Source: Solimicrobium sp040544425
GTDB taxonomy: Bacteria > Pseudomonadota > Gammaproteobacteria > Burkholderiales > Burkholderiaceae_D
Reading direction: 5' to 3'
DNA: 64,000 nt
NCBI GenBank assembly: GCA_040544425.1
Contig: JBEONO010000002.1
Location: forward strand, 186,001-250,000
The stretch's first letter is position 1; the number at the start of each line of letters is the position of its first letter. Positions 8,501 through 18,072 of this stretch are shown piece after piece. The position numbers and the translations under genes are program-made. Under the pieces are notes generated by a model. It had not been told where the DNA came from. It saw only the letters and a program-made list of their open reading frames with translations, and did not search any database.

Positions 8501-10063
8501 ATGATGAGTATTAAGGGAAAAACAATCACCGCGTTTATCGTCGGCTTTTGCCTGATGGGGCTGTCCGTCGTCGCTCTGCTCCAGTACAAAATGCGGGAAA
8601 GCTTTGGCGCCATTGAGCACAAACTGGCCCTGGAACAAATGCAGCAGTTGGCGCGCAACCTGAATGGCGAACTTGACAGCCTCGATCAGGTCGCGCTTGA
8701 CTGGGGTAACTGGGACGAGACTTACGCGTATATGCAGCACCCTTCTGCCGCCTTTACCGAGCACAATTTCGCTGCTTTGACACTCAAAACAATTAACATC
8801 AAATATGTCGGCTTGCTCGATACCCACCACGCCGTGGTGTTTTCCCAGGCGGTCAATTTAATGACTGGAGAACCGGAAAATCCGGTTGCGTTTGAAAGCA
8901 CTCTGAATGACCTGAAAAAACGTTTGGCAGTGCCTGGGGCAGAGTCAGCCAAAGCGTGTGGACTGGATATGTCGACAGTCGGTCCAGTGCTGCTGTGCTG
9001 GGAGCCGATCCGTAAAACTGATCTGACCGGCAATCCGGTTGGTAGCCTGGTGCTGGCCCGGCTGTTGAACAATACTTTATTGAGCAAAATCCAGAATCAA
9101 AGCAATATCAAATTTGATTTAACGCCGCTGGCCATCCAGGAATCAAAAACGACTGGCTCACAGAAGAACAGGCTTGAAGCTGAAAACGTCGAATTCAGCA
9201 AAACTGAACCAGGTGTCTTGAATGGCATGTTCAGCAATATTGCAGGCGAACCGATTTTGAAGATACGGTTGGACTTTTCCAAATATCTCAGCGCAATTGG
9301 TGCCGAGATTATCTGGACCCAGGTTCGAACGCTGATCCTGATCATCCTGGCTACTGGAATTGCGCTCTACCTGTGCATGCAGTTTTTTATTTTCACTCGC
9401 CTGCAAAAAATGGGCGCGGAGCTGAAAAGCATCTGGCGCAATGGGCGCTGGGCGGAACGGTTGGAGTTATCCAGATTTTCTGATGAACTCAGTGAACTGG
9501 GCAATACCATTAACCTGATGCTGGGTTTGATCCGTCAGCAAACGGTGGAACTGGATAAAATTGCCTACACCGATTCGCTGACCCAGATCGCCAACCGACG
9601 CAGCTTCGAGCAGCGCATCCTGATCGAAATGTCGCTCCACAAACGCAATGATTCACCGCTGTCTTTGTTGCTGATCGAAATCGACCATTTCAAACTGTAC
9701 AACGATATGTATGGCCACCCGGCCGGTGATGAAATCCTGATCGAGATTGCCAAGTTGCTGACCCAGGTAGCCTGTCGTCCTTCTGACCTGCCGGCGCGTA
9801 TCGGTGAAGAAGAGTTTGCGGTGATTTTACCGAGCACTGATCTGCCCGGCGCGACCCATGTCGCCGAGACCTTGAAACTGAGATTGGCCGTATTAAAAAT
9901 CCCGAATGCCAATTCACCGATTTCCGATTTCATTACCGTTAGTATTGGCGTGACTGCGGCAGGCAACGAAGATTTGACGGCACTGATGCGGCGCGCAGGA
10001 CAGGCCCATGATCTGGCCAAGCAAACCGGCAGAAATAAGAATTGTGTGATCGCACCGACCTGA
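8501..10063 (+). CDS. CHASE4-GGDEF membrane diguanylate cyclase, variant motif
   Basis: Protein of 520 residues: TM helix (about 8-28), periplasmic CHASE4-like sensor (pattern LDQVALDWGNWDETYAYM), second TM (about 270-290), a HAMP-like linker and a C-terminal GGDEF domain (about 345-515). The domain keeps TDSLTQIANRR, IDHFKLYNDMYGHPAGDE and VSIGV, all typical of active cyclases. The signature itself reads GEEEF at residues 435-439, with Glu in place of the second Gly, which usually contacts GTP. Activity is therefore uncertain. The gene is divergent from the propeller lipoprotein, and no good ribosome site precedes the ATG. Confidence 0.88.
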   Translation: MMSIKGKTITAFIVGFCLMGLSVVALLQYKMRESFGAIEHKLALEQMQQLARNLNGELDSLDQVALDWGNWDETYAYMQHPSAAFTEHNFAALTLKTINIKYVGLLDTHHAVVFSQAVNLMTGEPENPVAFESTLNDLKKRLAVPGAESAKACGLDMSTVGPVLLCWEPIRKTDLTGNPVGSLVLARLLNNTLLSKIQNQSNIKFDLTPLAIQESKTTGSQKNRLEAENVEFSKTEPGVLNGMFSNIAGEPILKIRLDFSKYLSAIGAEIIWTQVRTLILIILATGIALYLCMQFFIFTRLQKMGAELKSIWRNGRWAERLELSRFSDELSELGNTINLMLGLIRQQTVELDKIAYTDSLTQIANRRSFEQRILIEMSLHKRNDSPLSLLLIEIDHFKLYNDMYGHPAGDEILIEIAKLLTQVACRPSDLPARIGEEEFAVILPSTDLPGATHVAETLKLRLAVLKIPNANSPISDFITVSIGVTAAGNEDLTALMRRAGQAHDLAKQTGRNKNCVIAPT

Positions 10064-10070
10064 GCTTCCA

Positions 10071-10096
10071 GGCACAGGCTCCCAGGAGCCTGTGCC
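10071..10096. terminator. 11-bp GC-rich stem-loop between convergent genes
   Basis: Perfect inverted repeat GGCACAGGCTC / GAGCCTGTGCC with a 4-nt loop, between the 3' ends of the GGDEF gene and hom. No T-run follows on either strand, so it may be a transcript-end stabiliser or a Rho-associated end rather than an intrinsic terminator. Confidence 0.45.
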
Positions 10097-10109
10097 GTCG
10101 GACTGAACC

Positions 10110-11420
10110 CTAGCTCAGTTCTTCCAGACGGATTTTAGTGACATACCCAAACACAGTCGACAGCTGCTCGATTTTCTCTATCGCCTTGAGGACATTTTTC
10201 TCCTGCGTCTGATGAGTCAGCATAATGATATCGGTCTGACTTTCATGTTCGGCCGGTTCTTTTTGCAGCATCGCATCAATCGAGATTGTCAGGTCGGCCA
10301 TAATGCGCGTCACATCGGCCAGCACACCGGCCTGATCGGCAACGCGCAGGCGCAGATAGTAACTGGTGGTGATTTCGTCCATCGGCAAAATGACCTCATG
10401 GCTGATCGAATTCGGCTGAAACGCCAGATGCGGCACCCGGTGTTCCGGATCGGCAGTAGCAAGACGGGTGATATCAACCAGATCGGCAATCACGGCCGAG
10501 GCAGTGGGTTCTGAACCGGCACCTCTGCCGTAATACATGGAAGCGCCCACCGCATCACCCTGCACCAATATCGCGTTCATCGCGCCTTCTACGTTGGCAA
10601 TCAGCCGGGTGTTGGGAATCAAAGTGGGATGGACACGCAATTCAATGCCCTTGGCGGTGCGTTTGGTAATACCCAATAATTTGATCCGGTAACCGAGCTG
10701 CTCGGCGTAATTGATATCGATCGCCTGTAACTTGCTGATTCCTTCCACATAGGCTTTGTCGAACTGCATCGGGATACCAAAGGCAATCGCCGCCATGATG
10801 GTCGCCTTGTGTGCCGCGTCCACCCCTTCGATATCGAAGGTCGGATCGGCCTCGGCATAGCCCAGCTCCTGAGCCTGTTTTAATACAGTCGCAAAATCGA
10901 GTCCCTTGTCACGCATCTCAGACAAAATGAAATTGGTGGTGCCATTGATGATGCCGGCTACCCATTCAATCCGGTTCGCGGTCAGACCTTCACGCAAGGA
11001 TTTGATAATCGGAATACCGCCAGCCACCGCAGCTTCAAACGCAACCATCACGCCCTTATCCTGCGCTGCCTTAAAAATCTCGTTACCGTGGATCGCCAGT
11101 AAAGCCTTGTTGGCTGTCACAACGTGCTTGCCGTTGGCGATAGCGGTCAGGACCAGTTTTTTGGTCAGGTCGGTACCGCCGATCAGCTCCACGACAATAT
11201 CGACTTCCGGATCATTGACCACCTGCATGCTGTCACCGACAATTTTGCAGGCATCCCCCACCAGGGCGCGCGCTTTCTCAATATTGCGTACGGCGATCAC
11301 GGTAATTTCAATACCGCGACCGGCACGGCGGGTGATCTCTTCCTGATTGCGCTGTAACACCTTGAACGTACCGGCACCAACGGTGCCCAATCCTAGTAAG
11401 CCGACTTTGATGGGTTTCAT
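10110..11420 (-). CDS. hom: homoserine dehydrogenase
   Basis: NAD(P)-dependent reduction of aspartate semialdehyde to homoserine, the branch step to Thr and Met; cytosolic. The 436 residues match the usual monofunctional length. The N-terminal Rossmann motif is GLGTVGAGTFKVL, then ATANKALLA and GGIPIIKSLREGL in the catalytic region with IINGTTNFIL, and a C-terminal ACT domain (about 350-430, YYLRLRVADQAGVLADV) for feedback by threonine. It lies downstream of alaA on the same strand, a common betaproteobacterial arrangement, but thrC, which often follows, is absent here. Confidence 0.96.
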   Translation of the reverse strand: MKPIKVGLLGLGTVGAGTFKVLQRNQEEITRRAGRGIEITVIAVRNIEKARALVGDACKIVGDSMQVVNDPEVDIVVELIGGTDLTKKLVLTAIANGKHVVTANKALLAIHGNEIFKAAQDKGVMVAFEAAVAGGIPIIKSLREGLTANRIEWVAGIINGTTNFILSEMRDKGLDFATVLKQAQELGYAEADPTFDIEGVDAAHKATIMAAIAFGIPMQFDKAYVEGISKLQAIDINYAEQLGYRIKLLGITKRTAKGIELRVHPTLIPNTRLIANVEGAMNAILVQGDAVGASMYYGRGAGSEPTASAVIADLVDITRLATADPEHRVPHLAFQPNSISHEVILPMDEITTSYYLRLRVADQAGVLADVTRIMADLTISIDAMLQKEPAEHESQTDIIMLTHQTQEKNVLKAIEKIEQLSTVFGYVTKIRLEELS

Positions 11421-11511
11421 AATTTATTGCAGAGTAAATTGAAATGGATTTGCTTTATAACATGGGACACTCTGTCTGCGCCCCATTCCCTTATGCACAA
11501 TTCTTATTTGC

Positions 11512-12741
11512 TTATTCGTTGCTGTGCTGACGCCGATATCCATCCAAAAATCGGGCGATCCGGCCGATGGCATCGGTCAAATCATCGGAGTTGGGCAAAA
11601 ACACCAGACGGAAGTGATCATTTGTGCCCCAGTTAAAGCCGGTACCCTGCACGATCAGCACTTTTTCCTGATCCAGCAACTCGTAGGCAAAGTCCTGATC
11701 GTTGGCGATCGGGTACATCACCGGATCCAATTTCGGAAACATGTAAAGTGCGGCTTTCGGCTTGACACAACTGACGCCAGGAATCGCTGTCAACAACTGA
11801 TAAGCCAGATCGCGCTGCTTCAATAAACGTCCGCCCGGCCCAACCAGATCCTTGATGCTTTGATAGCCACCCAGGGCGGTTTGTATCGCAAACTGTCCCG
11901 GCGTGTTCGGACACAGGCGCATCGATGCCAGCATATTCAGGCCCTCGATATAATCCTTGGCGTGGCGTTTCTCCCCCGACACCACCATCCAGCCAGCGCG
12001 ATAGCCGCAAGAGCGATAATTTTTCGACAGGCCGTTAAAGGTCACGCACAGCACGTCATCGGCCAACGAGGCAATCGAGGTGTGGCTGGCTTCATCGTAC
12101 AAAGTCTTGTCGTAAATTTCATCGGCATAAATAATCAGTTGATGTTGGCGTGCCAGCTCGATGATCTGTTCCAGAAACGATTGCGGATACAGGGCGCCGG
12201 TCGGATTATTCGGGTTGATGATCACGATGGCCCGGGTTTGCGGCGTGATTTTGCTTTTGATGTCATCAATATCGGGCATCCAGTCGGTGTTTTCATCACA
12301 GAGGTAATGAACCGGGGTGCCACCCGACAGACTGACCGCGGCAGTCCACAAGGGATAATCCGGCGCCGGAACCAGCACCTGGTCGCCGTTATCGAGCAAG
12401 GCACTCATTGCCATCACGATCAACTCGGAGGCACCATTGCCAATATAAATATCGTCGATGGTCACGCCGCGAATCTGCTTGCTTTGGGTGTAATGCATCA
12501 CCGCTTTGCGCGGGGCAAACATCCCTTTCGAATCGGTGTACCCGGCGGCATGCGGCATATTCAGAATCATGTCGCGCACAATTTCATCGGGCGGTTCGAA
12601 GTTAAACGCTGCCAAATTACCAATATTGAGCTTGATAATTTTATGGCCTTCCTCCTCCAGCTGTCTGGCGCGTTCAGGCACCGGACCACGGATTTCATAG
12701 CAAATATTGTCTAATTTTTTCGATTTTTGAATTAAGCGCAC
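11512..12741 (-). CDS. alaA: AlaA-like alanine aminotransferase
   Basis: PLP-dependent class I aminotransferase, glutamate-pyruvate type. Along its length it follows E. coli AlaA: KSKKLDNICYEIRGPV at the start, PAPDYPLWTAAVSLSGG, IVIINPNNPTGALY, YADEIYDK, FNGLSKNYR (PLP lysine) and GYQSIKDLVGPGGRLL. The longest frame opens at 12804, but the GTG at 12741 aligns with the family N-terminus and has GAGG upstream, giving about 409 residues. It precedes hom and probably shares its transcript. Confidence 0.9.
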   Translation of the reverse strand: MRLIQKSKKLDNICYEIRGPVPERARQLEEEGHKIIKLNIGNLAAFNFEPPDEIVRDMILNMPHAAGYTDSKGMFAPRKAVMHYTQSKQIRGVTIDDIYIGNGASELIVMAMSALLDNGDQVLVPAPDYPLWTAAVSLSGGTPVHYLCDENTDWMPDIDDIKSKITPQTRAIVIINPNNPTGALYPQSFLEQIIELARQHQLIIYADEIYDKTLYDEASHTSIASLADDVLCVTFNGLSKNYRSCGYRAGWMVVSGEKRHAKDYIEGLNMLASMRLCPNTPGQFAIQTALGGYQSIKDLVGPGGRLLKQRDLAYQLLTAIPGVSCVKPKAALYMFPKLDPVMYPIANDQDFAYELLDQEKVLIVQGTGFNWGTNDHFRLVFLPNSDDLTDAIGRIARFLDGYRRQHSNE

Positions 12742-12898
12742 AATCAAACCCTCAGGAAATTCCGGAACACGTGTAAAGCATAGCCGCCAATTGTGACCGG
12801 GCAACTAAGCTAAATCAAGCTCAGTCTACTCAGATTTGCAATATCAGGCCAGAAAAACGCTACAATGCGAACTTCTTGACAGAGCAAACCATCTTACG

Positions 12899-13285
12899 AT
12901 GAAGCTACACAGCACCCAAACGCAACAATATCAAACCGTCACCGGATATGACCTTGGCAGTGTGGAGATTAATGCCATCTCCTACCATGCCAGCCTGCTG
13001 GTCCTGCCGGAAATTGCCCCGGTCATCTGGCCAGTAGTCGACTTTGCCGCACTCGATGCCAGCCATTTCGACGCCATCGTCCAGCACAAACCTGACGTGG
13101 TCATCCTTGGCACCGGCACAAAACAACGTTTCGTACACCCCCGACTCATTCAGTCGCTGACCGCGCAACGCATTGGCGTTGAATGCATGGACAGTCAGGC
13201 GGCCTGCAGAACCTACAATATTCTCATGACCGAGGGGCGCAAAGTGGCGCTGGCTTTGATCATAGAACAGGACGCGGATGCTTAA
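12899..13285 (+). CDS. Mth938/DUF498-like protein
   Basis: Protein of 128 residues with the pattern of the Mth938 / Xcc1710-like family: PEIAPVIWPV, PDVVILGTGTKQRF and GVECMDSQAACRTYNIL near the end. The family has a small Rossmann-like fold with no firmly assigned reaction. The ATG at 12899 was chosen because the upstream in-frame start at 12836 lies in promoter-like sequence (TTGCAA at 12836 and TACAAT at 12861, 19 bp apart). Its stop overlaps the start of arnT by 8 bp, so it is probably the first gene of the arn transcript. Confidence 0.8.
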   Translation: MKLHSTQTQQYQTVTGYDLGSVEINAISYHASLLVLPEIAPVIWPVVDFAALDASHFDAIVQHKPDVVILGTGTKQRFVHPRLIQSLTAQRIGVECMDSQAACRTYNILMTEGRKVALALIIEQDADA

Positions 13286-14951
13286 GCAACCTGCCAGTTC
13301 CAATTCCTTGTGGATCTGGCTCAGTCTGGTCCTTTTTTTGGTGATCTGGTTTTACATGCTCGGCGCGCGCACCCTGGTGCCGACTGATGAAGGCCGGTAT
13401 GCAGAAATGGCCCGTGAAATGGTCGTCACCGGCGACTGGATCACACCGCGCCTGAACGCCATCAAATACTTCGAAAAACCCCCGCTGCAAACCTGGATGA
13501 ATGCAATTACCTTTGAGTTGTTCGGTCTGGGTGAATGGCAGGCACGGCTCTGGACCGGCCTGTCAGCATTGTTTGGAATTGGCCTGATCGGCTATACCGG
13601 GAGCCGTTTGTTCAGCCCAAAAGTGGGCATTACCGCTGCGGTCGTTCTGGCTTCATCGTTCTGGTGGGCGGGGATGGGGCATGTCAATTCACTGGACATG
13701 GGCCTGTCGGGAATGATGACACTGGCCTTGTGCGGCTTGCTGCTTGCGCAGCGCGATCAGGCCACGCCGCGCGAACAACGCAATGGCATGTTGCTGTGCT
13801 GGCTGGGGATGGCACTGGCAACCATGTCCAAAGGACCGATGGCCATCGTCCTGCCGGGTGCGGTGTTATTTATTTATACCTTCGTGGCACGTGATTGGCG
13901 GATCTGGCAGCGACTGCATCTGGGTAAAGGTTTGCTGTTGTATTTTGCTGTGACCGCGCCGTGGTTTGTATTGGTATCGCACGCCAACGAAGAATTTCTG
14001 CACTTCTTTTTTATTCACGAACACGTTGAACGTTTTTTAAGCAAGGTACATCACCGCGACGGTCCGTGGTATTACTTTATTCCGCTGCTGATTGTCGGCA
14101 TCTTTCCCTGGTTGGGATTGCTGCTGCAAAGTTTGTGGCATGGCACGAAACAGCAGGCCTCGACCTTCCAGCCCGGAAAATTGCTGCTGGTCTGGGCGGC
14201 GTTTATCTTTTTCTTTTTCAGCACGTCCAGCTCCAAATTGCCTTCGTATATTTTGCCGATTTTTCCGGCGCTGGCCTTATTGATCGCCATGCACCTGGAA
14301 CGCAAAACCTATCGCGGCCTGCTCGCCTGTGGACTGTTGATGAGTTTGTTCGGCCTGGCCGGAATGGGTGTCTGGGCATTTTCTGCTTCGATCCCGGCCT
14401 TGCACAAGAATGCCTTTGATGCAGCACTCAATCAGTCTTATTTACCCTGGTTGGGTCTGACTTCGCTGCTGATGTTTTTATCGGGAATCGCTGCCTGTAT
14501 TCTGGCCCGTTATCATCAGCAACGCGCCGTGTGGGTACTGGCCTGGGCGGGATTTCTCTGCGGTCAATTGCTGATGTTAGGCCATGAACCCTGGGGCCGC
14601 TATATTGCCGGCACCGAACATCTGACTGCGATCAAGGCCGAATTGACGCCAACCATGCCGCTGTATGCAGTAGGCCGCTATGAACAGGCATTACCGTTTT
14701 ACCTGCAGCATACAACCATCCTGGTTGAACATCCGGATGAAATGGAATTCGGCCTGCAATACGAACCGCAACTCTGGATACCGAAACGCGCTGATTTTGT
14801 GCAGCAGTGGTTAAATGACCAGTCACAGGGAATCACCGCGATGGCGATCATGCGTCCCGATATTTATGCCGAGTTAACACAACAGGGCATACCGATGCGA
14901 CTGATTGCCCAAGACCCGCGCCGCGTCATCGTTTCATCAAAACTAAAATAA
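13278..14951 (+). CDS. arnT: ArnT-like Ara4N lipid A transferase (GT39/GT83)
   Basis: Integral inner-membrane glycosyltransferase that moves 4-amino-4-deoxy-L-arabinose from undecaprenyl phosphate to lipid A at the periplasmic face, lowering its negative charge and giving polymyxin and cationic-peptide resistance. The 557 residues are close to E. coli ArnT (550). The first periplasmic loop carries the catalytic-type DEGRYAEMAREM motif, followed by FEKPPLQTWM and about 12 hydrophobic helices, then a soluble C-terminal part. Assignment to ArnT rather than another GT39-like enzyme is supported by the five following arn genes. It overlaps the preceding gene by 8 bp. Confidence 0.88.
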   Translation: MLKQPASSNSLWIWLSLVLFLVIWFYMLGARTLVPTDEGRYAEMAREMVVTGDWITPRLNAIKYFEKPPLQTWMNAITFELFGLGEWQARLWTGLSALFGIGLIGYTGSRLFSPKVGITAAVVLASSFWWAGMGHVNSLDMGLSGMMTLALCGLLLAQRDQATPREQRNGMLLCWLGMALATMSKGPMAIVLPGAVLFIYTFVARDWRIWQRLHLGKGLLLYFAVTAPWFVLVSHANEEFLHFFFIHEHVERFLSKVHHRDGPWYYFIPLLIVGIFPWLGLLLQSLWHGTKQQASTFQPGKLLLVWAAFIFFFFSTSSSKLPSYILPIFPALALLIAMHLERKTYRGLLACGLLMSLFGLAGMGVWAFSASIPALHKNAFDAALNQSYLPWLGLTSLLMFLSGIAACILARYHQQRAVWVLAWAGFLCGQLLMLGHEPWGRYIAGTEHLTAIKAELTPTMPLYAVGRYEQALPFYLQHTTILVEHPDEMEFGLQYEPQLWIPKRADFVQQWLNDQSQGITAMAIMRPDIYAELTQQGIPMRLIAQDPRRVIVSSKLK

Positions 14952-14959
14952 GGACCACC

Positions 14960-16093
14960 ATGAATCAAGCCAACCCGCTCCCCTTTTTGCCATTTTCCCG
15001 TCCTCACATTGATGAAGTAACGATTACCGAAGTGGGAAATGTGCTGCGTTCAGGCTGGCTCACGTCCGGGCCCAAGGTGCAGGCATTTGAAGCGGCATTG
15101 TCCGACTATCTGGGCGGTCGTTTGGTACGGACCTTTAATTCCGGCACCTGCACCATGGAAATCGCGTTACGCATTGCCGGTGTGGGTCCGGGCGATGAAG
15201 TCATCACCACGCCGATCTCCTGGGTTGCGACAGCCAATGTGATCATTGAAGTGGGCGCCACACCGGTGTTTGCCGATATCGACCCGCGCACCCGCAATCT
15301 GGATCTCGATAAACTGGAAGCTGCGATTACCCCGCGCACCAAAGCGATCATTCCCGTGTTCCTGTCCGGCTTGCCGATGGATATGGACCGACTCTATGCG
15401 ATTGCCAACAAATATCATTTACGCGTGGTTGAAGACGCCGCGCAAGCTCTGGGATCGCGCTGGAGAGGCAAACCAATTGGTTCCTTCGGCGATTTCGTGT
15501 CATTCAGTTTTCAGGCCAATAAAAATCTCACTACTTCCGAAGGCGGATGTCTGGTGGTGAACAGCCACGAAGAGGCGCGTCTGGCTGAAAAATATCGACT
15601 GCAAGGTGTGACGCGCAGCGGCGTGGATGGGATCGATGTGGACGTTTTGGGCGGCAAGTACAACATGACCGATATCGCCGCCACGCTGGGCCTGGGTCAA
15701 TTGCCGAACATTGATGCCATTGCCGCGCATCGGCGCAGCCTGGCGCTGCACTACTTCACCTGTTTCGGCACCGACTTCGAACAACGCAGCGGCGCACAAT
15801 TGCCGATCGCGGACACGGAGCACAGCAACTGGCATCTGTTCCAGATTATTTTGCCCAAGCATGTGGTCAGGGCCGAGTTCATGAAGAAAATGATGGAATT
15901 TAATATTGGTACCGGCTACCACTATTCACCCATCCATTTGTTTACCCTGTACCGCGAGCGCGGTTTCAAAGAAGGCATGTTTCCGGTTGCCGAGCACATT
16001 GGTTATCAAACCGTCACGCTACCCATGTTTAACAGTCTGAAAATGGAAGATGTGGAAAGGGTCGTAACTGCGGTAAAATCCTGCCTCTGTTGA
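14960..16093 (+). CDS. arnB: UDP-Ara4O aminotransferase ArnB
   Basis: DegT/DnrJ/EryC1/StrS-type PLP aminotransferase of 377 residues. In the Ara4N pathway it converts UDP-4-keto-pentose to UDP-L-Ara4N using glutamate. Visible elements are PFSRPHIDEVTITEV, SGWLTSGPKVQAFE, FNSGTCTMEIALR, VEDAAQALGSRW, and FSFQANKNLTTSEGG, where the lysine in QANKN is the PLP Schiff base. The ATG follows AAGGA and lies 8 bp after arnT. The next gene is 87 bp downstream. Confidence 0.93.
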   Translation: MNQANPLPFLPFSRPHIDEVTITEVGNVLRSGWLTSGPKVQAFEAALSDYLGGRLVRTFNSGTCTMEIALRIAGVGPGDEVITTPISWVATANVIIEVGATPVFADIDPRTRNLDLDKLEAAITPRTKAIIPVFLSGLPMDMDRLYAIANKYHLRVVEDAAQALGSRWRGKPIGSFGDFVSFSFQANKNLTTSEGGCLVVNSHEEARLAEKYRLQGVTRSGVDGIDVDVLGGKYNMTDIAATLGLGQLPNIDAIAAHRRSLALHYFTCFGTDFEQRSGAQLPIADTEHSNWHLFQIILPKHVVRAEFMKKMMEFNIGTGYHYSPIHLFTLYRERGFKEGMFPVAEHIGYQTVTLPMFNSLKMEDVERVVTAVKSCLC

Positions 16094-16180
16094 GGTCATG
16101 ATCAAAAAAATAAAACCAGCCGATTTCGATGCTGGGCTAGTTGTTCTTAGCCAAAGACTAACTGAGACTATTCAAAAAAA

Positions 16181-17149
16181 ATGCCTTCCATGAAACCAGA
16201 ACTATCCGTCGTCATTCCCATTTATAACGAGCAGGCCGGGCTTGCCCAACTGTTCGCCCGCCTGTATCCGGCGCTCGATCAATTAGCCACAGAAGGAGTC
16301 AGCTATGAGATTGTGTTTATCAACGACGGCAGCAAAGACAGATCTGCTGCCATTCTCGCAGACCAGTTCCGCGCCCGCCCCGATGTGACCCGTGTGGTTT
16401 TATTTAATGGCAATTATGGTCAGCACATGGCAATCCTGGCGGGGTTTCAGGCCACGCGCGGCGACATTGTTGTGACGCTGGACGCGGATCTGCAAAACCC
16501 GCCCGAGGAAATCGGCGCCCTGGTGCGCAAGATGCGCGAAGGGTATGACTATGTCGGTTCGATCCGGCGCAAACGTCAGGACGCGTTCTGGCGCACCTGG
16601 GCATCCAAAGCCATGAATTATGTGCGCGAAAAAATCACCCGCATCAAGATCACCGATCAGGGCAATATGCTGCGCGCCTATGGTCGCAATATCATTGATC
16701 TGATCAATCAATGCAGTGAGATGAACACTTTTGTGCCAGCCCTGGCGTATACCTTTGCGCGTAATCCAACCGAAATCGTCGTGGAACATGAAGAACGCTC
16801 TGCAGGTGAATCCAAGTATTCGTTCTACAGCCTGATCCGCCTCAACTTTGATTTGATGACCGGTTTTTCAATCATTCCGCTGCAGCTGTTTTCGATGTTC
16901 GGCATGATCATGTCCTGCCTGTCGGGCGCATTGGTGCTGCTGTTGTTGATTCGTCGTTTCGTACTGGGCGCGGAAGCAGAAGGCGTGTTCACCCTGTTTG
17001 CCATTTCCTTCTTCCTGATGGGCACCATCGTGTTTGGTATCGGATTACTGGGCGAATACATCGGACGGATTTATCAGCAAGTCAGAGGTCGGCCACGCTT
17101 TGTCGTACAAACCATATTGGAACAGAATGACGACGATTCACTCGAATAA
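16181..17149 (+). CDS. arnC: undecaprenyl-phosphate Ara4FN transferase ArnC
   Basis: GT2 glycosyltransferase of 322 residues that loads 4-formamido-arabinose onto undecaprenyl phosphate at the cytosolic face. The catalytic domain shows VVIPIYNEQAGL, VFINDGSKD, TLDADLQNPPEEI (DxD-type site) and KITDQGNMLRAY. Two C-terminal transmembrane helices (about 232-258 and 265-292) precede the IGRIYQQVRGRPRF tail, as in ArnC. The start could be ATG 16181 or 16190; neither has a good ribosome site. The 3' end overlaps arnA1 by 23 bp. Confidence 0.92.
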   Translation: MPSMKPELSVVIPIYNEQAGLAQLFARLYPALDQLATEGVSYEIVFINDGSKDRSAAILADQFRARPDVTRVVLFNGNYGQHMAILAGFQATRGDIVVTLDADLQNPPEEIGALVRKMREGYDYVGSIRRKRQDAFWRTWASKAMNYVREKITRIKITDQGNMLRAYGRNIIDLINQCSEMNTFVPALAYTFARNPTEIVVEHEERSAGESKYSFYSLIRLNFDLMTGFSIIPLQLFSMFGMIMSCLSGALVLLLLIRRFVLGAEAEGVFTLFAISFFLMGTIVFGIGLLGEYIGRIYQQVRGRPRFVVQTILEQNDDDSLE

Positions 17150-18041
17150 TCGCGCAGTGGTATTCGCTTACCACAGCGTCGGCGTGCATGGTATCAAGGT
17201 CCTGCTGGCGCGCGGTGTCGAGATTGCATTGGTTGTCACCCACCGCGACAATCCGAACGAAACCATCTGGTTTGATTCAGTAGCAAACCTGTGCGCCGAA
17301 TACCAAATCCCGACCCTGTTCGATCCGGAACCGGCGGCCTTGTTTGAAGCAGTCAGCGCAATCGCACCCGATTTCATCTTCAGTTTTTACTATCGCAACA
17401 TGCTGCCAGTCGATGTGTTGGCCATGGCAAAACGTGGCGCGTTCAATCTGCACGGTTCACTGCTGCCGAAATATCGGGGCCGCGTGCCGGTCAATTGGGC
17501 GGTATTACATGGCGAAACCGAGACCGGCGTCACTTTGCATGAAATGACGGCCAAACCCGATGCCGGTGATATCATCGCCCAGACCGCAGTGCCAATCCTG
17601 CCTGACGATACCGCGCATGATGTCTTCGCCAAACTCACGGTCGCATCGGAACAGACGCTGTGGCACGCGATCCCGGCGCTGCTGGCAGGTACGGCGAGCC
17701 GATTGAAAAACGATGTCAGCCGGGGCAGTTATTTTGGTGGCCGCAAACCAGAAGACGGACGAATCAACTGGCAACAAACCGGGCAGCAGGTGTATAACTT
17801 GCACCGTGCCGTCGCCCCGCCCTACCCCGGTGCATTTACCGAGCAGAACGGGCAACGTTTTATTATTAAACAGGCACGCCTGGTTGAATCACCGCGTGCA
17901 AATTTGCCGCAAGGCTTGTGTGTAGTGGATAATGTCATCTTTGGCCAGTGCGGCGACAGTCACGCCTTGAAGGTCACCGAGTTGCTCTGGCAGGATCAGA
18001 CAGTCAGTGCCGAGCAGTTGCAACAATTGATTCATCCCTAA
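17127..18041 (+). CDS. arnA1: UDP-Ara4N formyltransferase (ArnA N-terminal half as its own gene)
   Basis: About 304 residues. It matches the N10-formyl-THF-dependent domain of E. coli ArnA: FNLHGSLLPKYRGRVPVNWA contains the catalytic Asn-x-His and GVTLHEMTAKPDAGDII holds the catalytic Asp. The C-terminal part (GGRKPEDGRINW and beyond) is the usual Fmt-like C domain. ATG 17127 was chosen because it opens on MTTIHSNNRAVVFAYHSVG, the family N-terminus; the longer frame from 17034 lies inside arnC. In enterobacteria this domain is fused to the decarboxylase; here they are two genes 31 bp apart. Confidence 0.92.
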   Translation: MTTIHSNNRAVVFAYHSVGVHGIKVLLARGVEIALVVTHRDNPNETIWFDSVANLCAEYQIPTLFDPEPAALFEAVSAIAPDFIFSFYYRNMLPVDVLAMAKRGAFNLHGSLLPKYRGRVPVNWAVLHGETETGVTLHEMTAKPDAGDIIAQTAVPILPDDTAHDVFAKLTVASEQTLWHAIPALLAGTASRLKNDVSRGSYFGGRKPEDGRINWQQTGQQVYNLHRAVAPPYPGAFTEQNGQRFIIKQARLVESPRANLPQGLCVVDNVIFGQCGDSHALKVTELLWQDQTVSAEQLQQLIHP

Positions 18042-18072
18042 TTCAGCATTTTTACCCTTCAAAGAGTCCCTC

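Noticed and set aside
12836..12898. Upstream extension of the Mth938-like gene
   Set aside because: The stretch contains promoter-like hexamers and the family N-terminus fits the ATG at 12899.
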